Source: Asaia sp037151935 (GTDB taxonomy: Bacteria; Pseudomonadota; Alphaproteobacteria; Acetobacterales; Acetobacteraceae). From it: a DNA stretch of 64,000 bases. The notes under the pieces were generated by a model, which saw only the letters and a list, made by a program, of their open reading frames with translations, made no database searches and was not told the DNA's origin. Positions 42,492-52,142 of this stretch are shown here, one piece after another (the first letter of the stretch is position 1; each line of letters opens with the position of its first letter). The translations under genes and the position numbers were made by a program. Where the stretch lies: assembly GCF_051628905.1 (NCBI RefSeq), contig NZ_CP157575.1, positions 3,286,001-3,350,000 on the forward strand. The letters are read 5' to 3'.

Positions 42492-43310
42492 ATGAATTTC
42501 GAGTGCGCCGCGATCGTCCTCTCCGCCCGCCGCTATGGCGAGGGCGGGGCGGTGGTCCATCTCTTTACCGAAGAGTATGGACGCATTGCCGGTCTGGTGC
42601 GTGGCGGCTCGTCACGACGTCAGGCCGCGCTCTGGCAGCCGGGTAATCTCATTCTTGCCCGCTATGCCGCACGCCTTTCCGAGCAGCTGGGACAGCTGAC
42701 TGGCGAAATGGTGCAGGAAACCGCTGTCAGGCTTCTTGATCGCCCCCTGCAACTGGCCCTCGTGCAGGCCGCCGCCGAACTGACCGATTCCGCTCTGCCG
42801 GATCGTGAACCTCATCCCGATTTCTTTCTTCGCACGATACGCGACCTGACGGCCTTCTGCGTGCTGGCGGATCCGGCGCCGGTGATAGACTATGTGCGTT
42901 GGGAAACAGCTCTCCTCGCGACACTCGGCTATGGTCTGACGCTGGATAGCTGCGCCGTAACAGGAGCAATGCACGGTCTGTCTTACGTGTCACCCAAGAC
43001 AGGTCGGGCCGTCAGCGCGGAGGGGGCAGGCAACTGGGTCGATCGTCTTCTGCCGCTCCCCGCCTATCTGCGCCCCGATGGCGGCGATGCGGGAGCCGAT
43101 GATCCGGCTCTGTGGGCGCAAGGTCTCGCTCTGACCGGGCATTTTCTCTCACGCCATCTCTTTGGGGCCCGCCATCGCCCTGTGCCAGCCTCACGAGAGC
43201 GGCTCGAAGCCCGAGTGCTCAGGATGGTAGAGGGGCAGGGTGAGGGCAAGGGAGAGGGAGTAAGCAACGCTGTCATCGATCGTGGCTCTGTTGAGCCTCA
43301 GGGGGCCTAG
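42492..43310 (+). CDS. recO: DNA repair protein RecO
   Basis: A 272-residue RecO of the RecFOR recombination-mediator pathway. The N-terminal OB-fold has AIVLSARRYGEGGAVVHLFTEEYGRIAGLVRGG. The helical domain follows, with the LATLGYGLTLDSCAVTG segment and no zinc-cysteine cluster. It helps load RecA on SSB-coated DNA. Its start is 33 bases after tsf. The last ~40 residues are Glu/Gly-rich and variable. Confidence 0.92.
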   Translation: MNFECAAIVLSARRYGEGGAVVHLFTEEYGRIAGLVRGGSSRRQAALWQPGNLILARYAARLSEQLGQLTGEMVQETAVRLLDRPLQLALVQAAAELTDSALPDREPHPDFFLRTIRDLTAFCVLADPAPVIDYVRWETALLATLGYGLTLDSCAVTGAMHGLSYVSPKTGRAVSAEGAGNWVDRLLPLPAYLRPDGGDAGADDPALWAQGLALTGHFLSRHLFGARHRPVPASRERLEARVLRMVEGQGEGKGEGVSNAVIDRGSVEPQGA

Positions 43311-43675
43311 AGCCTGGTCGGAACGGCTCTCTCTCTATCCAGAGACGGTGAGTGGGCAGTAGTTCACCTGTCAGTAAAGGGAGGGGCCTCACATCTTTAA
43401 GGCCACTCCTTACCTGTTCACTTCTTTAGACGACCCGGTCCCTTCGAATAGGGCGCGCGCGGTCGTGGCAATCGAGCATGGGGTTCCACTGCGTGCTCGT
43501 CCCGCTCCAGCCCGCGCATGCGTCACAGGGCTCGAGGTAGCGAACGCAGGAGACAGGCCACTTTCATGTGGCGTGGCTGCATGGCACAGATAAACAGCCC
43601 GGAACAAAACAGGACATTTCTACTGGACAGGGCGCGGGCCTGCCCCTTATCTGCCCTGAAACGAAAGGGCGCGGC
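43311..43675. other. recO-parC spacer with imperfect hairpin
   Basis: No gene is visible in 365 bases. The region 43374-43413 folds into an imperfect hairpin whose strongest helix is GGCCT with AGGCC, plus an outer GTAA/TTAC. It could end the tsf-recO transcript. The frame open upstream of parC (from 43568) is not protein-like. Confidence 0.4.
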
Positions 43676-45898
43676 ATGAGCAAGGATCTGGCAGGACATA
43701 TCGAGGATACGAAACTCGCCGACGCCTTGAGCGAGCGCTATATCGCTTACGCGATGTCGACCATCATGGCGCGTTCCCTGCCGGATGTGCGTGACGGCAT
43801 GAAGCCGGTTCATCGGCGCATTCTCTACGCCATGCAGCAATTGAAGCTGGATCCGAGTTCCGGTTTCAAGAAATGTGCCCGCGTGGTGGGTGACGTTATC
43901 GGTAAGTTCCATCCTCATGGAGACGCCGCCGTTTACGAGGCACTTGTGCGTCTGGCGCAGGATTTCGCCGTGCGTTATCCGCTGGTCGAGGGCCAGGGCA
44001 ATTTTGGGTCCATCGACGGCGATAACGCTGCCGCCATGCGTTATACGGAATCGCGCCTGACCGAAGTTGCCAGGGCATTGCTGGAGGGCATCGAGGACGA
44101 TGCCGTCGATTTCCGCCCAACCTACGATAACGAGGACGCCGAGCCGGTCGTGCTTCCGGGCGCCTTCCCCAATTTGCTGGCCAATGGGGCTGCCGGTATT
44201 GCGGTTGGCATGGCGACCAGCATTCCGCCGCATAATGCGGCCGAGATCTGCCGTGCTGCGCGCCATCTGATCGATGACCCGCAGGCCTCCGTCGAAACGC
44301 TGATGCAGTACATGCCGGGGCCGGATTTCCCGACCGGCGGCGTGCTGATCGAAGAGGCGCAGAGCATGCGCACCGCCTATGAGACCGGGCGTGGCAGTTT
44401 TCGCACCAGAGCGCGATGGGAAGTCGAACAGGGGCGTTTCGGCACCTGGACCGTCATCGTGACCGAGATTCCTTATCAGGTGCAGAAATCGCGTCTGATC
44501 GAGCAGATTGCCGAGCTGATGGAGCTCAAGAAGCTGCCTCTGCTTGGCGATATCCGCGATGAAAGTACGACCGACATCCGTCTCGTTCTTGAGCCGAAAA
44601 CCAAGGGTATCGAGCCCGAAGTCCTCATGGAGACGCTGTTTCGCATCACGGCGCTCGAGAGCCGGTTCAGCCTGAACATGAACGTGCTGGACGCCAATCG
44701 CGTGCCGCGGGTTATGGGGCTGCGCGAGGTCATCCAGTCCTGGCTCGACCATCGTGAAATCGTGCTCGTTCGTCGTTCGAACCATCGTCTGAGCGCGGTG
44801 GAGCGCCGCCTGGAAATCCTCGAAGGGTTTCTGGCGGTCTATCTCAATCTCGATGAGGTGATCCGCATCATCCGCGAGGGTGACGATCCCAAGCCCGAAC
44901 TGATGCTTGCTTTCAGCCTGACCGATCTACAGGCCGAATATGTGCTGAACATGCGTCTGCGCTCGCTTCGCAGGCTCGAGGAAATCGAGATCCGCAAGGA
45001 GCGCGATGCGCTTCTCAAGGAGAAAGCGGGCCTCGAAGGGCTGCTTGGCAGCGAGCGCAGGCGCTGGACCCGTATCGGTAAGGAGCTTGAGGCAACAGCG
45101 GCGCGGTTCGGCGATGGCGCACTTGGCGCTCGCCGCACACAGATCGCTGCCCCCCCGGCCCCGATCGATCTGAGCGCCGCCATTCAGGTCGATCGCGAAC
45201 CGCTTACCGTGCTGTTGTCCCGAGAAGGATGGGTGCGAGCGATCAAGGGTCATGGGATCGATCCCGAAAGCCATAAATTCAAGGAAGGCGACGCTTTCGG
45301 CCTGTCGCTCGAATGCCAGAGCACCGAGCGTCTCTGTCTTCTGGTAAGTGGCGGACGTGTCTTTACGCTCAAGGCCGCCGATCTGCCGCGCGGACGCGGC
45401 TTCGGCCAGCCTATCCGTGTTCTGGCCGATTTGCCTCAGGAAGAAGAAATCGTCACTTTTTTCGTTCTCGACGAGAATGGGCGGCGTATCCTGGCAAGCG
45501 AGAGCGGGCGCGGCATGGTAGTGCGCGATGTCGATATGGCGGCCGAAAAGCGCACGGGCAAGCAGGTGCTGACCTTGCGTGACGGCGATCGCGCCTCGTT
45601 CTGCGTGGCTGTGACGGGCGACCAGGTCGTGACCATGGGTAGCAACCGCAAGGCCCTTTCTTTCGCTGTTTCAGCACTGCCGGAAATGACCAAGGGCATG
45701 GGTGTGACTATCCAGAAGCTTCCACCGGGGCAGCGTCTGGTCGATCTGCGTGTCTTCTCCAGTGCGGAAGGACTGGTCTGGCATGAGGGGCAGAAGCCGC
45801 GCAGCGACGCCGATCTTGCCTCCATCGCTGGCAAGCGCGCCGACCAGGGCAAGGCGGCGCCACAATGGATGACTCGCAAACCCGCATCGCGCGGGTAG
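43676..45898 (+). CDS. parC: DNA topoisomerase IV subunit A
   Basis: A 740-residue type IIA topoisomerase A subunit that decatenates daughter chromosomes. The start at the ATG 43676 has an AAAGGG site and gives LADALSERYIAYAMSTIMARSLPDVRDG. The catalytic tyrosine is Y123 in AAMRYTESRL. The breakage-reunion domain reaches about residue 470. The C-terminal beta-pinwheel is shorter than in GyrA and has no GyrA box (QRRGGKG), which supports ParC over GyrA. parE is not in the window. Confidence 0.93.
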   Translation: MSKDLAGHIEDTKLADALSERYIAYAMSTIMARSLPDVRDGMKPVHRRILYAMQQLKLDPSSGFKKCARVVGDVIGKFHPHGDAAVYEALVRLAQDFAVRYPLVEGQGNFGSIDGDNAAAMRYTESRLTEVARALLEGIEDDAVDFRPTYDNEDAEPVVLPGAFPNLLANGAAGIAVGMATSIPPHNAAEICRAARHLIDDPQASVETLMQYMPGPDFPTGGVLIEEAQSMRTAYETGRGSFRTRARWEVEQGRFGTWTVIVTEIPYQVQKSRLIEQIAELMELKKLPLLGDIRDESTTDIRLVLEPKTKGIEPEVLMETLFRITALESRFSLNMNVLDANRVPRVMGLREVIQSWLDHREIVLVRRSNHRLSAVERRLEILEGFLAVYLNLDEVIRIIREGDDPKPELMLAFSLTDLQAEYVLNMRLRSLRRLEEIEIRKERDALLKEKAGLEGLLGSERRRWTRIGKELEATAARFGDGALGARRTQIAAPPAPIDLSAAIQVDREPLTVLLSREGWVRAIKGHGIDPESHKFKEGDAFGLSLECQSTERLCLLVSGGRVFTLKAADLPRGRGFGQPIRVLADLPQEEEIVTFFVLDENGRRILASESGRGMVVRDVDMAAEKRTGKQVLTLRDGDRASFCVAVTGDQVVTMGSNRKALSFAVSALPEMTKGMGVTIQKLPPGQRLVDLRVFSSAEGLVWHEGQKPRSDADLASIAGKRADQGKAAPQWMTRKPASRG

Positions 45899-45913
45899 TC
45901 CTGCACCTGCCGT

Positions 45914-46636
45914 TCAGCTTTTCTCAATGGCAAGGCGCTGCCACTGTCCGGCCCTGAGGATCTCTGCCGGGCCAAAACGCGATTTGTAGCCCATCTTGGC
46001 GCTGCCCGGCACCCAGTAGCCAAGATAGAGATAGGGCTTGCCACGTCGCGCAGTCTCCTCGATCAGCCAGAGGATCGAGGCCGTGCCGTAGGAGCGGTGC
46101 GGGTCATCGACGCAGTAGAAGGTGTAGACCGCCGATAGCCCGTCAGAGAGCATATCGACAAGAGACACGCATACCAGTCTTCCTTCTCTGGTGCGGAACT
46201 CGAAAACGCTCGTTTCGATCGGGCTGGTTTCGATCATGGCCTGATAATCGTCCAACCCCATAAGCGCCATATCGCCATCGATATGGCGTTGCTCCTGATA
46301 GGCGCGAAACAGATCATACTGCTCCATGGTCGCGACGATGGGGCGCTCTGTCACGGTCAGATCGCCGAGACTGCGTTTGATCCGGCGCATGGTGCGATCA
46401 GGCGCGAACTCGAAGACCGGCAGCCGGATGGGAATGCAGGACTGGCAGTTATGGCAGACCGGCGCATAGACGATGCCATGGCTGCGCCTGAAACCCGCGC
46501 GGGAGAGGCGGTCGTGAAGCAGGTCAGCATCGATCCCGACCAGTTCGGTCATGACCTTGCGCTCGATGCGACCGGGCAGATAGGGGCAGGGCGAGGGCTC
46601 TGTCGTGTAGAAAAGCTGGGGTCGGTGTGCAGACAT
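45914..46636 (-). CDS. bpt: Aspartate/glutamate leucyltransferase (Bpt)
   Basis: A 240-residue aminoacyl-tRNA-protein transferase of the arginyl/leucyl-transferase family. Motifs are CPYLPGRIERKVMTEL, GFRRSHGIVYAPVCHNCQSCIPIRLPV with the conserved cysteines, and YLYLGYWVPGSAKMGYKSRF. It adds leucine to N-terminal Asp or Glu, creating an N-degron for ClpAP via ClpS. The frame extends to 46693. The ATG at 46636 has GGGAGG six bases upstream, and an ATG at 46642 is the alternative. Confidence 0.9.
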   Translation of the reverse strand: MSAHRPQLFYTTEPSPCPYLPGRIERKVMTELVGIDADLLHDRLSRAGFRRSHGIVYAPVCHNCQSCIPIRLPVFEFAPDRTMRRIKRSLGDLTVTERPIVATMEQYDLFRAYQEQRHIDGDMALMGLDDYQAMIETSPIETSVFEFRTREGRLVCVSLVDMLSDGLSAVYTFYCVDDPHRSYGTASILWLIEETARRGKPYLYLGYWVPGSAKMGYKSRFGPAEILRAGQWQRLAIEKS

Positions 46637-46771
46637 GACCATCCTCCCATTCTCCTCTACGTTGTCCGGTGCGTCTGAGCGATGATCCTCCATAATCTCA
46701 TATTTTACGATGAATTTCGTCGTTGCAAGATGGTGGTCTTTGAATTTCGGTCGAATACGCTAACGTTATGA

Positions 46772-48190
46772 ATGATGAGCTGGCCTATCACGCTTTTTGA
46801 CTACTTCATGATTGTCCTGCGGGTCTGTCTCGCTGTGTCGGTGACGCTGCATGTTCTGAGGACGAAACAGAATACGGCGGCCTGCGCGGGCTGGATCGGG
46901 GTAAGCTGGCTCATGCCCGTTTGCGGGGCCTTGCTCTATCTCATGTTCGGCATCAACCGCGTCAGACGTCTGGCGCGCCGTCTGGTCAGCGACCATCACT
47001 GGCGCGGCAGAGGTCTTGCCTATCATGCACGCCATCGTCTGAAGGGCGATTTCGAGCCTCTGGCACGCATGGTGGGCAAATTGACCGAACGTCCCCTTCT
47101 GGGCGGTAATTCCATCACCTGCCTGCATGATGGCGATAATATCTATCCGCGCATGCTTGAGGATATTGCGTCAGCGCGCGTGTCTATCCTCCTCTGCTCC
47201 TATATCTTTCGGGCCGATCGGATCGGTGACCAGTTTGTCGAGGCCCTTGCCCTTGCCCATGCCAGAGGCGTTGCCGTGCATGTTCTGGTCGATGGGATCG
47301 GAGGCGGTTATTTCTTTTCCGGCATCGCCAGGGCGCTGAGCAGCAGGGGCATTCCCTGCCATCGGTTCATGCACTCGCTCCTGCCGTGGAAGATGCCTTT
47401 CATCAATCTGCGCAATCATCGCAAGATGCTGATCGTCGACGGGCGTATCGGCTTCATGGGCGGTCTCAATATCGGAGAGGAAAATCTGCGCCGCCTGCGC
47501 ACGAAGCACCCGGTCGCCGACACGCATTTCCGTCTCGAAGGGCCAGTGGTGCATCAGCTGACAGAGGCGTTTGCGCGCGACTGGTCTTTCACCTGCGGAG
47601 AGCAGCTCGACGGCGAGATCTATTTTCCCGAGCCCGAGCGCCAGGGCGATATCCCGATGCGTGTCGTGACGTCCGGGCCGGATAACGATCTCGAGAAAAT
47701 AGAATTTTCGATGTTGCAGGCGATCGCGCTCTCACGACGTTTCGTGCGCCTCATGACACCGTATTTTCTGCCCAATGAGCGTCTGGTATCCGAGCTTTGC
47801 CTAGCCGCCCTGCGCGGGGTGGATATCGATATCATTCTGCCGAAACGCAGCAATCATCGTCTGATCGATTATGCCCGCGATGCCAGTCTCGCGCCTTTCC
47901 TGACAGCCGGGTGTCATGTCTGGATGAGCCGACCGCCCTTCAACCATGCCAAGCTTCTTGTCGTCGATGAGGCATGGTCCTTTGTGGGGAGCAGCAATAT
48001 CGACGCGCGTAGCCTGAGGCTGAATTTCGAGATCAATCTCGAAATCTACAGTGAGTCCGTGGCCCAGGAGTTAAACGCTTTCATCGAACGCCACCGCACG
48101 CGGCGCCTGACCCATCATGCGCTCGACAGCATGAGCGCCGTGCGTAAAATCCGAAACGCTTCCGTCAGGCTCTTCAGCCCTTATCTTTAA
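46772..48190 (+). CDS. cls: Cardiolipin synthase (phospholipase D family)
   Basis: A 472-residue membrane-bound phospholipid synthase. Two N-terminal membrane segments (about 4-28 and 38-60) are followed by two PLD domains with HKD motifs: NHRKMLIVDGRIGFMGGLNIG and NHAKLLVVDEAWSFVGSSNIDARSL. It joins two phosphatidylglycerols, or a PG and a PE, to form cardiolipin. The gene starts about 135 bases from the divergent bpt gene. Its last 17 bases overlap the end of the convergent nuclease-like gene. Confidence 0.93.
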   Translation: MMSWPITLFDYFMIVLRVCLAVSVTLHVLRTKQNTAACAGWIGVSWLMPVCGALLYLMFGINRVRRLARRLVSDHHWRGRGLAYHARHRLKGDFEPLARMVGKLTERPLLGGNSITCLHDGDNIYPRMLEDIASARVSILLCSYIFRADRIGDQFVEALALAHARGVAVHVLVDGIGGGYFFSGIARALSSRGIPCHRFMHSLLPWKMPFINLRNHRKMLIVDGRIGFMGGLNIGEENLRRLRTKHPVADTHFRLEGPVVHQLTEAFARDWSFTCGEQLDGEIYFPEPERQGDIPMRVVTSGPDNDLEKIEFSMLQAIALSRRFVRLMTPYFLPNERLVSELCLAALRGVDIDIILPKRSNHRLIDYARDASLAPFLTAGCHVWMSRPPFNHAKLLVVDEAWSFVGSSNIDARSLRLNFEINLEIYSESVAQELNAFIERHRTRRLTHHALDSMSAVRKIRNASVRLFSPYL

Positions 48191-48908
48191 GCTGCTGTCT
48201 GTCTTTCAATCGCTGGAAGAAGCTTCGGTGTCTGTCCGGGGCTTCGAGCCGTAATGTCACCCGGATCGGGTGATGGTCCGAGCTTTGGTTAGGCAGAACG
48301 GCGGTTTCGAGCGGTGTCATGCCACGCACCATGCAGCGATCGATGCGAATGGGCAGCACATCGGCCATGCGATGCGTCGCTTCTCTCGGACCGACATCCC
48401 TGAAGCCGGGCATCAGGGTGGGACCCACGAGATTGAAATCACCCATGACAAGGGCGTTATGCCGCAGCATGGGCGCGATGCGACGCAGCTGACGCCGGTT
48501 GAGAATCTGGCCGTGCGACAAATGAACATTGGCAATGGAGAACGAGCCGAAATCGATCAGCTGTGCGGTGCGCCGCACCATCAGCCCAGAGGGCAAAGCG
48601 CAGGAAACGGGGGTGCGGGCAAAAGGGAAGCGGCTCCAGCAGGCTGTGCCGTGAATGCGATCTGGCAGGGGGATGCGTGCGTAATGCCCACCGAGTATTT
48701 CCGGCAGGCGGTCGAATGTGCCGACTGCCTCCTGCATCAGAAAGATATCCGGTTTCACGCTGCGCGTAACAGCCACGACCTCATCGAGAGGGGCGCCTAC
48801 GGCACGCAGGAGATTCCAGCTGAGAATGGTAAAACTCTGCCCGATTCGCGGTGTGCCGGTGTCTGCAGAGGAAGAGCTGGGTTCTGCCTGAAGTAAAGAG
48901 AGGCTCAT
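48174..48908 (-). CDS. Endonuclease/exonuclease/phosphatase family protein
   Basis: A 244-residue protein of the EEP fold. It has ILSWNLLRAVG (Asn), IFLMQEAVGTF (metal-binding Glu), SIANVHLSHG, LVMGDFNLVGPT (Asp/Asn) and the C-terminal SSDHHPI catalytic Asp-His. This set is needed for Mg-dependent phosphodiester or phosphomonoester cleavage, but the substrate is unknown. The frame runs to 49154. The ATG at 48908 overlaps the stop of the upstream permease gene (ATGA), so the two are co-translated. Confidence 0.85.
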   Translation of the reverse strand: MSLSLLQAEPSSSSADTGTPRIGQSFTILSWNLLRAVGAPLDEVVAVTRSVKPDIFLMQEAVGTFDRLPEILGGHYARIPLPDRIHGTACWSRFPFARTPVSCALPSGLMVRRTAQLIDFGSFSIANVHLSHGQILNRRQLRRIAPMLRHNALVMGDFNLVGPTLMPGFRDVGPREATHRMADVLPIRIDRCMVRGMTPLETAVLPNQSSDHHPIRVTLRLEAPDRHRSFFQRLKDRQQLKDKG

Positions 48909-49960
48909 TGCAGCATTTTCTTTTCGGTTTGATAGGCGCCACGAGCGAATTCGGTGGTCAATGTATAGCCGACCCCAAGCAATACCGGGCCCAGGAAAAT
49001 GCCCAGTCCGCCTAATGTGACCACGCCACCCAGAACGCCCAGCACGGTCAGCAGATAGGGCAGCTGCGCGCCGCGTGCGATGAAGGCGGGACGGATGATA
49101 TGATCGGCGCCCGAGATGAAGACGATGCCGTACCCAGCCAGAAAAAGCCCCCATCCGAGATGGTGATGCACGGCCAGCCAGATGGCTGCCGGGGCCCAGA
49201 CGAGCGGGGCTCCCACCGGGAATACGGCGACGAAGGCGGCCACGCCACCGAGAAGCACGGGCGCAGGGACGCCGGAAATGAACAGCCCGATGGCCGTCAG
49301 CACACCCTGAACGATGGCCGTCCCGAGAATGCCGTACACCGTGCCGCGTATCACGCCGCCGATGATGGTTATGAGCCGGTCAGCATAGCTTCCGGTGATG
49401 CGGGTGAGGACGGCATGAATGACACGACCGAGAGAGTCCCCGCTGATCCAGAAAAAAAGGGCGATGAAAAGCGCCATGACCAGCTCGGCCAGACCGCTCG
49501 CCATCTGCATCAGGGCCTTGAGCGCGTAATGCGCGATCTGCCCTGCGTAAGGGTGGAGTGCTTCACCGAGGCCTCTGACATCATGGTTCCAGTGCAGATA
49601 AGCAGTTGAAAGCTGCGGGCCGATTGCGGGAAGGGAAGCAAGCCAGTTCGGCGCAGGATGGGTACGACCCAGCGCCTCGATTTCGGCATTGATGCCCCCG
49701 ATGATGAGCGGCAGGTCGGCGATGCCCGTTGAGGTGAGGAGTGCGAGTGGCATGACGATGGCGATGGCGCTGCAGACCATCATGACAACAGCGGCAAGCG
49801 AAGGGCGCATGTGGCGGCGCAGGCGCTTGAAGAGCGGCCATGTCGTGAATGTGAGAATGGCGCCCCAGAGGATAGCTGAGAGGAAAGGCCACAGAACGAC
49901 GCCGCAGCCATAGGCCACACCGACAAGCAGCAATCCCAGCATGATGCGTTCAGTCGTCAC
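48905..49960 (-). CDS. AI-2E family transporter (PerM-like permease)
   Basis: A 351-residue inner-membrane protein with about seven to eight hydrophobic segments and the family's long central loop. Landmarks are FLSAILWGAILTFTTWPLF near the N-terminus and GVLGGVVTLGGLGIFLGPVLLGV near the C-terminus. Some family members export AI-2 and others are Na+/H+ antiporters or of unknown role, so no substrate is assigned. I chose the GTG at 49960 because GGGGAG precedes it. The frame is open to 49987. It forms an operon with the EEP-fold gene. Confidence 0.85.
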   Translation of the reverse strand: MTTERIMLGLLLVGVAYGCGVVLWPFLSAILWGAILTFTTWPLFKRLRRHMRPSLAAVVMMVCSAIAIVMPLALLTSTGIADLPLIIGGINAEIEALGRTHPAPNWLASLPAIGPQLSTAYLHWNHDVRGLGEALHPYAGQIAHYALKALMQMASGLAELVMALFIALFFWISGDSLGRVIHAVLTRITGSYADRLITIIGGVIRGTVYGILGTAIVQGVLTAIGLFISGVPAPVLLGGVAAFVAVFPVGAPLVWAPAAIWLAVHHHLGWGLFLAGYGIVFISGADHIIRPAFIARGAQLPYLLTVLGVLGGVVTLGGLGIFLGPVLLGVGYTLTTEFARGAYQTEKKMLQ

Positions 49961-50054
49961 AAAAACTCCCCTGGCCCTCAGCCCCACCAGTTGACCGGAT
50001 CGTGCTTCTGGCTGCTATCGTGCGGTTCTCAACCCGTTCTCGCAAGGTCTGTTC

Positions 50055-50897
50055 ATGACGCTGGCACCCCTCATCAATGTGCAGACCCTGATGGCGCTTC
50101 CTGCGCGCCGCTATCGTTATCTCGATGCCTCGATTCTTCTTCCCGGTCAGGAAGGCGATCTCGAGGCCGCGTTTCATGAACTAGCGTTTCCGCAGGCCGA
50201 TCGTTTCCGTATCAACGAGATATGCGAGAAGGCAGACAGCCTTCCGCATATGGTGCCGGGCGCGGCAGTTTTTGCCGCATTCATGACGGCGCTCGGCATT
50301 ACCCGCGAGACCGGGCTCGTATTTTACGACCAGAAAGGCAGCATCGGGGCGTGTCGCGCCCATTGGATGGCGTCGCTTTTCGGTCACGACGCTGTTCATG
50401 TGCTCGATGGAGGGCTGGCTGCATTTATCCTTGCAGGACACCGTCCGCATGAGGCCCCCGAACCGGCGGCTCCTGCGCCGGAGTTCTATCGGCCGCGCGC
50501 GCGCTACGCGCTGCTGGCGGGCAAAGGCGACGTGCTCGCTGCGTTGGATGACCCGAATGCGCTGGTCCTAGATGCGCGGAGCGCTGCGAGGTTCCATGCC
50601 GAGGTGCCGGAGCCGAGGCCGAACACACGGGGCGGTCACATGCCGGGAGCGCTCAATCTGCCCTATGGCGATCTGCTCGACGGTCAGGGCTGCTTCATGC
50701 AGCCTGAGGCGCTTATGGCGCGTTTGAACGGCTGTGGCGCAGGGAAGCGAGACGTTATTACCAGTTGCGGCTCCGGGTTGACCGCGGCGACATTGACCAT
50801 GGCGCTGCGTGTGGCCGGTCTTGCGCCGGGACAGCTTTACGATGGGTCATGGGCGGAGTGGGGCAGCGACCCCACGACCCCGATAGAAGCTTCTTAG
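50055..50897 (+). CDS. sseA: 3-mercaptopyruvate-type sulfurtransferase (rhodanese family)
   Basis: A 280-residue protein with two rhodanese domains. The catalytic C238 is in ITSCGSGLTAATL; the CGSGxT loop marks mercaptopyruvate sulfurtransferases rather than thiosulfate ones. The inactive N-terminal domain has LVFYDQKGSIGACRAHWMASLFGH and VLDGG. It transfers sulfur from 3-mercaptopyruvate to thiol acceptors in the cytoplasm. It diverges from the AI-2E gene and precedes a PLP lyase by 13 bases, so both probably act in sulfur amino acid turnover. Confidence 0.9.
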   Translation: MTLAPLINVQTLMALPARRYRYLDASILLPGQEGDLEAAFHELAFPQADRFRINEICEKADSLPHMVPGAAVFAAFMTALGITRETGLVFYDQKGSIGACRAHWMASLFGHDAVHVLDGGLAAFILAGHRPHEAPEPAAPAPEFYRPRARYALLAGKGDVLAALDDPNALVLDARSAARFHAEVPEPRPNTRGGHMPGALNLPYGDLLDGQGCFMQPEALMARLNGCGAGKRDVITSCGSGLTAATLTMALRVAGLAPGQLYDGSWAEWGSDPTTPIEAS

Positions 50898-50910
50898 GAG
50901 ACGAGAGAGA

Positions 50911-52134
50911 GTGGAAAACGCCGCAAAGCAGGTTACTTCCGGCTGGAAGCGCCTGTCCTCCCTTCTGGTGCAGGGTGGCCGTCCGGAGCCGACGCCCGAA
51001 GAGGGAAGCTTCGTCAACGCCCCGGTTACCCGCGGTTCTACCGTGCTTTTCCCCTCCCTTGCCGCCATGAAGGAGCAGGGGCTGCGCAGCCATGAGCATG
51101 AGTTGATCTACGGAGCCATGGGAACGCCGATCCAGCATGAACTCGAAAAGCTCATTGCCTTGATCGAGGGCGGCACCCATAGCCAGGTCGTTTCATCGGG
51201 GCTGGCTGCCTGCACCTTGCCGTTGCTGGCTTTCCTGAATGCTGGTGACCATCTGCTTCTGCCGGATTCCGTTTATGGGCCGACGCGACGTTTTGCGAGT
51301 ACGATGCTCGCACGCTTGGGGATCGAGACCAGCTATTACGCGCCGCTCGCCGATGAGGCCACGATCATCGGGATGATGCGCGAGAATACGAGGGTGGTAT
51401 TTGCCGAAAGTCCCGGTAGCCACACCTTCGAGGTTCAGGACGTGCCGATGCTTGCGCGTGTCGCGCATGAGCGCAATGCGCTGCTGATGCTCGACAATAC
51501 GTGGGGCATAGGCATCTTCCAGCCGTTCCGTCACGGGGTGGATGTGTCGATTCAGGCGCTTACCAAATATCCAGCCGGTCATTCCGACGTCATCGCAGGT
51601 GCGATTACCGTGGCCGATGGCGCGCTGTGGAAAGACCTGCGCGATGCGGCCATCCAGATCGGTCAGCTCGCCGGAGCGGATGAGTGCTGGCTGACCCTGC
51701 GTGGTCTACGCACCATGGCCGTGCGCCTCGAGCGTCAGGCGCAATCGGCGCTGCTCGTCGCGCAATGGCTGCGTGGGCGACCGGAAGTAGCCCGCGTGCT
51801 GCATCCTGCTTTCGAGGAATGCCCCGGACACGAATTCTGGCAGCGTGATTTCGAGGGGGCGAGTTCGCTTTTTGGCGTCGAACTGCGCGCCGATCTGTCA
51901 GTGGCCGCCATGCGCGACATGATCGACGCGTTGGCGCTGTTTGGCATAGGCGCCTCTTGGGGCGGCTATGAGAGTCTTGTTCTGCCCACGACCGGCGGTG
52001 TGCGGCGCTCTTTACCCAATGCGATGCCCGAAGGGCCGAGCTTCAGGCTCCATATCGGGCTTGAAGACCCCAATGATCTGATCGCAGATCTCGAAGGCGG
52101 TCTGGAGGTGCTTCGAGCGTCCCTGGCCGGATAG
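50911..52134 (+). CDS. metC: Cystathionine beta-lyase-type PLP enzyme
   Basis: A 407-residue Cys/Met-metabolism PLP enzyme. The cofactor lysine is K219 in ALTKYPAGHSDVIAGA. Other family elements are GTPIQHELEKLIALIEGG, VFAESPGSHTFEVQDV and SWGGYESLVLP. The AGHSDVI and SWGGYESL variants match MetC (cystathionine to homocysteine, pyruvate and ammonia). A related C-S lyase role is possible. The start is GTG after AGGAGACGAGAGAGA. It follows the sulfurtransferase gene closely, likely in one operon. Confidence 0.9.
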   Translation: MENAAKQVTSGWKRLSSLLVQGGRPEPTPEEGSFVNAPVTRGSTVLFPSLAAMKEQGLRSHEHELIYGAMGTPIQHELEKLIALIEGGTHSQVVSSGLAACTLPLLAFLNAGDHLLLPDSVYGPTRRFASTMLARLGIETSYYAPLADEATIIGMMRENTRVVFAESPGSHTFEVQDVPMLARVAHERNALLMLDNTWGIGIFQPFRHGVDVSIQALTKYPAGHSDVIAGAITVADGALWKDLRDAAIQIGQLAGADECWLTLRGLRTMAVRLERQAQSALLVAQWLRGRPEVARVLHPAFEECPGHEFWQRDFEGASSLFGVELRADLSVAAMRDMIDALALFGIGASWGGYESLVLPTTGGVRRSLPNAMPEGPSFRLHIGLEDPNDLIADLEGGLEVLRASLAG

Positions 52135-52142
52135 GCGTTCGA

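Noticed and set aside
46772..52134. A phospholipase-D plus nuclease-fold gene block as a defence system.
   Set aside because: The PLD protein is a membrane-anchored cardiolipin synthase, and the other genes are permease, sulfurtransferase and PLP lyase families with no defence-associated domains.
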